From positions 9,002,426-9,066,425 of the forward strand of contig OX442422.1 of the NCBI GenBank assembly GCA_949361645.1: a stretch of DNA of 64,000 nucleotides, read 5' to 3'. The position numbers and the translations under genes were made by a program. This DNA comes from Spongilla lacustris. Its lineage: Eukaryota; Porifera; Demospongiae; Spongillida; Spongillidae. Each line of letters opens with the position of its first letter. Within the stretch, counting starts at the first letter, position 1. Shown here one piece after another: positions 27,401 through 36,400 of the stretch. Below the pieces are notes generated by a model, which did no database searches, was not told the origin of the DNA, and saw nothing but the letters and a program-made list of their open reading frames with translations.

Positions 27401-30400
27401 CAATGATCATGGAGTTATATGAGCACTGTGTGTGTGGTGTACATGAAGGTGTATGTTGTGGGTGTGTGGGGGTGTATGTTGTGGGTGTGTGGTGTACATG
27501 GAGGTGTATGTTGTGGGTGTGTAGTGTACATGGAGGTGTATGTTGTGGGTGTGTGGTGTACATGGAGGTGTATGTTGTGGGTGTGTGGTGTACATGGAGG
27601 TGTATGTTGTGGGTGTGTGGTGTACATGGAGGTGTATGTAGTGGGTGTGTGGTGTACATGGAGGTGTATGTTGTGGGTGTGTGATGTACATTCGTACTTT
27701 ATGTAAACTTTTCAAACACATGTACATGTAGTTAATATGTCAAAAAGCTGCATACATCCTCCACCATTGTCACTTGAAATGATTGGACTATTGTGTCAAC
27801 CATATTCAGCTTGCATGCTACCAACATGTACATGTACCTGTTAGCTTACCTTGCACACAAGGGCAGTTTTGCTAGTAGCCTCGTACCCAGGCCATATTTT
27901 TATTAAAGTTAACAGGGGGGTGGGGGGAACTAGGACCTGGTATCGATAGATAAGGTCCTTGTGCGCATGCACTAGCCATTACCCAAAAGCTAGGTAATCG
28001 CATACTGTTGTAATTTATGTTTGTAAACCTTTTCATATACCATCTCCTTCTTAGTACCTCATCCCAGATCGTCATATATGTACAGTTTCATACTTTGAGA
28101 CACCCTTGCTCCTTAGACCAAGTTTTTACCTCTACGATTGGTATGTGTAGGCTGGCCACCTCATGCTACTTGCCATCTTCACCCGAAGCCACAATGCTGA
28201 AAACCTACTTGTACTCTTGTGGTGTGCACTCATTGGAATTACCCTACTTTAGGAAAACATTTGGTGACGAGGAGACCGCCTCCTTCTCGTCACCAAATGC
28301 TTATCCATCGATACCAGGCCCTATTCCCTCCCCCCCCCCCAAGTTTTATTAGAGCCTGGGGGTGAGTATATTTTGCTGGACACTATCCTGTATATAGATG
28401 GTGATGTGACCATAGAGCAGAAACTTCTAAGCACACACACAAAGACCAGTGTCCTTTGAAAACATATATCTCCTCCCCTCCAATCACATCAGCATTCATA
28501 CAGCATACATCATGTAGTTACATGTGTTGATGACCATGTACTACATGTACATGTGTACATTGTACCCACCATGTTGACTGAACTATTGTACCCACTCCAG
28601 TGTGGTCGTACTCCATTACACTATGCTACCTTGGGAGGTCATATTACTTGTGTGGAACATCTCCTTTCCACTCCTGGTATTGGTGTGAACATTAAGGATA
28701 GGGTGAGTTGGTCCATGAGTGATGTTTTTTTAAGCATACACCTCCATCAATGATCATGGAGTTATATGAGCACTGTGTGTGTGGTGTACATGGAGGTGTA
28801 TGTTGTGGGTGTGTGGGGGTGTATGTTGTGGGTGTGTGGTGTACATGGAGGTGTATGTTGTGGGTGTGTGGTGTACATGGAGGTGTATGTTGTGGGTGTG
28901 TGGTGTTCATGGAGGTGTATGTTGTGGGTGTGTGGTGTACATGGAGGTGTATGTTGTGGGTGTGTGGTGTACATGGAGGTGTATGTAGTGGGTGTGTGGT
29001 GTACATGGAGGTGTATGTTGTGGGTGTGTGATGTACATTCGTACTTTATGTAAACTTTTCAAACACATGTACATGTATAAAACAGGTTAATATGTCAAAA
29101 AGCTACATACATCCTCCACCATTGTCACTTGAAATGATTGGACTATTGTGTCAACCATATTCAGCTTGCATGCTACCAACATGTACATGTACCTATTAGC
29201 TTACCTTGCACACAAGGGCAGTTTTGCTGGTAGCCTCGTACCCAGGCCATATTTTTATTAAAGTTAACAGGGGGGTGGGGGGAACTAGGACCTGGTATCG
29301 ATAGATAAGGTCCTTGTGCGCATGCACTAGCCATTACCCAGAAGCTAGGTAATCGCATACTGTAATATATGTTTGTAAACCTTTTCATATACCATCTCCT
29401 TCTTAGTACCTCATCCCAGATCGTCATATGTGTACAGTTTCATACTTTGAGACACCATTGCTCCTTAGACCAAGTTTTTACCTCTACCATTGGTACATGT
29501 ATGTGTAGGCTGGCCACCTCACGCTACTTGCCATCTTCACCAGCACATGCTTATCCATCGATACCAGGCCCTATTTCCCCCCCCCCCCCCCCCACAAGTT
29601 TTATTAGGGCCTGGGGGCGAGTATATTTTGCTGGACACTATCCTGTATATAGATGGTGATGTGACCATAGAGCAGAAACTTCTAAGCACACACACAAAGA
29701 CCAGTGTCCTTTGAAAACATATATCTCCTCCCCTCCAATCACATCAGCATTCATACAGCATACATCATGTAGTTACATGTGTTGATGACCATGTACTACA
29801 TGTACATGTGTACATTGTACCCACCATGTTGACTGAACTATCGTACCCACTCCAGCGTGGTCGTACTCCATTACACTATGCTGCAAGGGGAGGTCATACT
29901 ACTTGTGTAGAACATCTCCTTTCCACTCCTGGTATTGATTTGACCATTGAGGATATGGTGAGTTGGTCCATGAGTGATGTTTCTTTAAGCATGCACCTCC
30001 ATGTTCATGGAGTTATATGAGCACTGTGTGTGTGGTGTAGGTGTGAGGTGTACATGGAGGTGTATGTTTTGGGTGTGTGGTGTACATAGAGGTGTATGTT
30101 GTGTGTGTGATGTACATGGAGGTGTATGTTGTGGGTGTGTGGTGTACATGGAGGTGTATGTTGTGGGTGTGTGGTGTACATGGAGGTGTATGTTGTGGGT
30201 GTGTGGTGTACATGGAGGTGTATGTTGTGGGTGTGTGGTGTACATGGAGGTGTATGTTGTGGGTGTGTGGTGTACATGGAGGTGTATGTTGTGGGTGTGT
30301 GGTGTACGTGGAGGTGTATGTTGTGGGTGTGTGGTGTACATGGAGGTGTATGTTGTGGGTGTGTGGTGTACATGGAGGTGTATGTTGTGGGTGTGTGGTG

Positions 30401-33400
30401 TACGTGGAGGTGTATATTGTAGGTGTGTGGTGTACATGTACCATCATGCTTTTCCTTGTGATAAATGTACTACTGTTGTATATTGTAACTCATTTCTTTT
30501 TTTAATTTCCCTTCTCATGAGTAAGGAATTGGCTTGTTTATTACACGTGTACACACTTCTGATTATACATGTACATGTATGTGGGCCAGGGGGATGGCTA
30601 TGTCCTAGTAGACCAGGGGGATGGCTATGTCCTGGTGGACCAGGGGGATGGCTATGTCCTGGTGGACCAGGGGGATGGCTATGTCCTGGTGGACCAGGGG
30701 GATGGCTATGTCCTGGTGGACCAGGGGGATGGCTATGTCCTGGTGGACCAGGGGGATGGCTATGTCCTGGTGGACCAGGGGGATGGCTATGTCCTGGTGG
30801 ACCAGGGGGATGGCTATGTCCTGGTGGACCAGGGGGATGGCTATGTCCTGGTGGACCAGAGGGATGGCTATGTCCTGGTGGACCAGGGGGATGGCTATGT
30901 CCTGGTGGACCAGGGGGATGGCTATGTCCTGGTGGACCAGAGGGATGGCTATGTCCTGGTGGGCCAGGGGGATGGCTATGTCCTGGTGGACCAGGGGGAT
31001 GGCTATGTCCTGGTGGACCAGGGGGATGGCTATGTCCTGGTGGACCAGGGGGATGGCTATGTCCTGGTGGACCAGGGGGATGGCTATGTCCTGGTGGACC
31101 AGGGGGATGGCTATATCCTGGTGGACCAGGGGGATGGCTATGTCCTGGTGGACCAGGGGGATGGCTATATCCTGGTGGACCAGGGGGATGGCTATGTCCT
31201 GGTGGACCAGGGGAGGGGGGATAATGGCAGTGGTTTTCTTCGTGAAAAGTGGGTCTGGTAAACTCCTATACTCATTTCTTTCCAGTTTCCCCAGAATGTT
31301 GGGTAACCAATCAAATTCGAGGTACATAATTGTATGCGGTAATTGCATATAATCGTGCGATTAATTGGCAATTGCTGATGTAGGAGAGCATTGCACCATT
31401 CTACTGTGAGCTTGTGATGAACTAATATTGCACCAGAAGGTTCATTGCTTCAATTGTGTAGTTGGTGTGTTTTGTTTACCTGAACCATAGGAACATAAAC
31501 TTTCAACATCTAAGTCCCATCACCAAGATTAGAAACAGAAGCCTACATATCTCTTTTGCATCCTCTTGGACATCTTCATGTGCTTCTGTATTTCTTTCTG
31601 GACTGTCCACAAACCCATGCACAATGATGTCAACAGCTGCTGTGACCCTTAGGCTACCTGTAAGATCTATTGGTAGGTCATGTTCCTTTACCAGATCCAC
31701 TTTTCACGTAGCGGTGATGTAATCCATCCATAGCTGTGAAAAATTGGGTCTTGAAATGCTTCTACGTGTTGGTTGCAGCACTACAAACGCAATAGTACCA
31801 CAGTTTTCAATACTTGCCTTGTCTATGTGTATTAACAATACACCTTACAAGATGTTAGCCCATTGAATAACATTATATTACATCGGATTAACAGCTAATT
31901 GTATTCATTATATTCCAACAATATTTGATATCATTAAGCTAACATGTAAACACAAAATGCATGCAAATCATTTATAGTGCTGGTATTGGCAGATATCTAT
32001 TTTCGCATTTTCAGTGTTGAGAAAGGGTTAAATCCGAATTTGTTTACAAAATATATATGTTACATTAGATTATTGCTTTTATAAAATGTTTATTAAAGTC
32101 CATGTTTAACTCTTTATAAATAACAACATAATTAATTCAATATTAAAATCACAACATGTAATTGGTTAATTAATTTGAGGAAAGTGCACTAACTAGCAGC
32201 ACCATATAAGATTGGATCTGGCTAGGTGAATTATAAAAATTCTCCTCCTGAATGCTAATTTTGCTCTTCATGTAAATGCAATCATTTATAGATTTCACTC
32301 AAACCTAATTTGTTTATCTCATCATATATAATGTTTGAAGCATAATGTATTCATAAATCAGAGTACAGTTATAGGGCAATGTTTTACTAATGTTAAAATG
32401 TGTTCCCCTGAAATAGAGCACATTACAAGCAAAAAATAAACCGATTAACTTGCGTCACTTTTTTGCAATAAACTCATTCTGATGCAGTAATATTAAATAA
32501 ACAAATTGTTATAATGCTTTCTTCTTACCTAATATTTATCCAAATATGATTGGAGACCATAATAAAATATTAAGTTAGAAAATACAATTTCAATTAATTT
32601 CGAAGCTGTAATATGGTGGTTCTAGATCTAGGACTGCTGCCTGGAGATTAAAGGTTAAATCTTTATTCAAGCTACTACCAATTTGTGGCCAACTGGTGTT
32701 CTTATCAACAAGCACTTACTTTATGATAGTGCTAAAATAAACTGCATAGCGTTAAAGATGGTGATCACTTGTCAAACTCGATGTGGTGCCTGTAGCTTAT
32801 CTATAAACAGACTTTATTTTGAAAAACAACAATAGCAATAGTCCCTTCAGTCCTGTCAAAAATCTGTTTATTAATTCGCAAACTATCTCAATTTAGAAAT
32901 CTGTGCTATAATGATGGTGTTAATTTAACCTTTTCATCACCAACAAAAGTCATTAATATCTTCGTAGATTAAACTTCAATTTAGTGCCAAACAAGTCACC
33001 CAAGACATACAATGGAAAAGTTATGAGCCTGCCAAGTTTGAAAAATTAATTATTCTTTCGTAAACCATTAAGGTTATTAACTTGCTAAATGGTACAAGTA
33101 TGATTCATCCAAAGACAAACAAATAAGAGTAATTGCATCAAGATTGGAAGATGTGAGGCACACAATTTGCTCATTTATAATGGATTGACCCAATAGTTTT
33201 GATGGTACCATAGGTCTGGACCATACACCTACTGATGTTCAACACTTTGTTCATTGTTGATTTATGTGTGTTGGCACATTTAAGGACATTATATTATCTC
33301 ATTTTTAGACCTTACTTGAAACTTTGGAGTTATCTGAAAATTCAAAGGTGAGCTGAAATCACAATGTCATCATCTTCATAATATGCAACTGTCTGAAATG

Positions 33401-36400
33401 CGTGCAGTGTGCAATATGCAGGGCCACTGATGTGAGTGATCCACGGTCAAGGAAAACAAGCATTATGTACCTCAATTCTAACAGCAAAACGATGTTGAAA
33501 TAAAATTAATGTCATTGTTAAAGGGAGGCTGAACTGGAAAAACAAGTGCCCTTCATATCAAAGATAATCATTAGTATAGGCTACAGTTTTTATTTATTTA
33601 TTTTTTACAAGCTTCGTTTGGGAGATATTCAACTTTTGAATACGAAATTAGTCATGTGACAGCGCGTCACTTGGATCTAATTATTAAAACGGCTTAAATC
33701 ATAAACTATTATTCGTGTTTTACAAATTAACGGTGCCGTTAGTACAAAGCCTGAAGGAATTTCATTCCACCGTATTCCTTTACGCAATACTGTTCTACTT
33801 AACCTTGTGAGCTTCTCATCTCATAGCGTACGTGTGTTCATAGTGGCGATGTGCTGAGCCCTCGCTACCGGTACCCTTACGTATTAACTTTTCCTGTTCG
33901 CTAATTCTATCAATACACTTACCTATGCATGCGCTAGCTGAGGCGACGTAATTGTTTCTCCTCTCACTGTCACGGTACCAGCTATAGCGGTACGTTTTTA
34001 AATAAGCAGACTGTGGCAAATTCAGGGTGATCCAAAATACAGGCAAACCGTACTGATTCTTGTGATATTACGGTCCTCCAACTCCTGGCAGCACACACAC
34101 ACATATATATAGGCCTATATATACACACACACACACGCACGCACAAACACACACACATACACACGCACACGTACAAACAACACACACACACACGCACACA
34201 CACACACACACACGCACACAATCACACACACACACACAGTCTATAGTACTAGTAGCTTCAAAGCTTGCGGCCACACAAGAACATCACCATGTGTTTACAA
34301 GACGACTCGCAGGTGGAGGGTTTCAGTGTTCGTCGCTCTAGATCTGGTATAGATGACGTCAAAAATCACATGAAATAATAATTAATGAAATTCATTTGAG
34401 GTTAATTCAATTCATATTCAATGCTGTCGCCATCTTGGTGCACAAGTTACTATAGAACGGTATGGGCAATTTACAGTTTTTTATTGTTTATGCCTGTTTT
34501 GGGTCTCGTAATACTTTTATATTCTTACCATCGAATGACGTCAGTGCCCACTGTAAAAAAATAAAACCAAACCCATAATCACTTACTGTGAACGTACAGT
34601 AATAACCAAAAGCTTTGTTTTGCCCATACCGTCCTATAGTAACTTGTGCACCAAGATGGCGGACAACAAATAATTTTAATGTCATTGCTCACACGATGAA
34701 AAGGGTCTATTGTCTTTGACGTCGACTGTTTGTGTAGGTTCATGGCCCGTCGTACCATAGATATTAGACTGGACAGTCTAATATCTATGGTCATACGTAG
34801 TGAGTCGTAAATACGATCGTTACGTACTGCCAAATACTCGGCCAAATACCAATAGGTAAGTTAATAAAACAATAATACTGTCTCTTAATTAATAATTGGA
34901 TCCAAGTGACGCGCTATGACGCAAAACTTTGTAAGCTTATATCTTTAAAAGTAAACAAGTTTAAGGCATAAGAATTGGACTATAAGCCTATCAGGTAGAG
35001 TACATCCATTTAAGAAAATTAAAAACATTACGAAAAAAGCCAGTTCAGCCTCCCTTTAATGTTTTTAAAATGAAATATTGATCAAGTTGAAATATCTAAA
35101 CCCTTCCCACTGCACCATCAGATGCCCCGATAAAGCGCCAGTTCTTGTCTCATCCAACTTTGGGGGTTTTCGTAAGAAACCTCATCTTCGGAGACAGCCT
35201 TGAGGTCATGTTCCCCTTGCATAGCCCTAATAAGAAGAGGGGATTCCTCCCTTTTTGTAGCCACTCCCAGGGTCAACTCCTCGGCCCCGTCACCCAAACG
35301 CAAAGTGCAGCCATCCGGAAAGACATCTTCCAATAAGAGTGCACTCCACATGTACATTGTGGCTTCGGCTAAAGATGGCAAGTAGCCTGAGGTGGCCAGC
35401 CTACATGTACTAATGGTAGAGGCAAGAGTTTGGTCCAAGGAGCGAGGGTAGTAATCAGATGGGACTCAAAGTACATGTAGCACTGCTCAACCGCGCGCGG
35501 AATCGGGAATATCATAATAACTCATACCATCCTGGCAGCAAAATGAATATGGATTTAAGATAATACCCATGTAAATTTGATGAGATTAGTCAATGGGAGT
35601 ACATACATGTAGTTGGCCCTGACCGCTTTATTTACACGTATCTGGCCTCTGTATCCACCACCAGTGTGGCCATGGGAGGCTCCTTCTGCAGTAGCTATCA
35701 AAACTATTATATATGTGTGTTTATTGAATACACTTGGGGGTGGAGGGGGGGGGAGGACCACGGGCCCAATGATGTGATGTTACCCTGGTCATAATTGTAC
35801 AGTTATACTAAGACATGAAGTTGCCTAACTAAAGTGTTACGGTACTTGTTGAGTCTTCTCACCCTTGACTGAGATAGGCGTGGCATGCCATGTTTGGGTG
35901 TGTGGTTATTGGCATCACCCATTTGTACAGTGCCCAGTGGTGATGTCATCACATTGTTCCCAATGCTACAATGAAAAAACTCGACCCCTCCGCCCCCACC
36001 GAAAAAATGTTTCTTTTAAACAAGCGTATCGACGTAATCATGAATGCAGCTGTGTGCTATTATTTAAAATCCTGTTACTAGAGTACCAGTTCTTTCCTGA
36101 AATGTTTAAGCAGGTACGCGGAAGTGTTATGATTACGAAGATACGCTTGTATACTGAACATGAGACATTTTTTTGTGTGGGGCCAGCGGATGGGGGGTGC
36201 TTATACATGGTACTTTATGGTATATGTGCACACATTGTAATAATGTGACATTGTCTCCTTAGGCCATCATTGCACGTTTGAAGTCTGTAAGCAAACCTAC
36301 ACAGGCTGTGGTAAGCCGAGTATGAATATGCAACTTTAAGTGGTGATCTTATGTAAGGCAATATTAGTTACATCACACAGCACAAGTCACAGCTGCATAC

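Larger units (their letters stand above)
33348..36262 (+). other. Long intron of gene A with several insertions
   Basis: Contains a CA/TA-rich microsatellite (34090-34240), a MITE (34422-34668), a small perfect hairpin (34754-34791) and a foldback family 1 remnant (35337-35480). No supported exon. Confidence 0.5.

Noticed and set aside
14210..31213. CRISPR array, because of many regular repeats
   Set aside because: Units are directly adjacent without unique spacers, in intron DNA of a eukaryotic gene; no cas genes.
30569..31261. DGYVLVDQG-repeat frame
   Set aside because: 27-bp minisatellite open in several frames; no splice sites joining it in phase to gene A exons.
33982..34274. Cys/Val-rich frames over the CA repeat
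   Set aside because: Microsatellite translation only.
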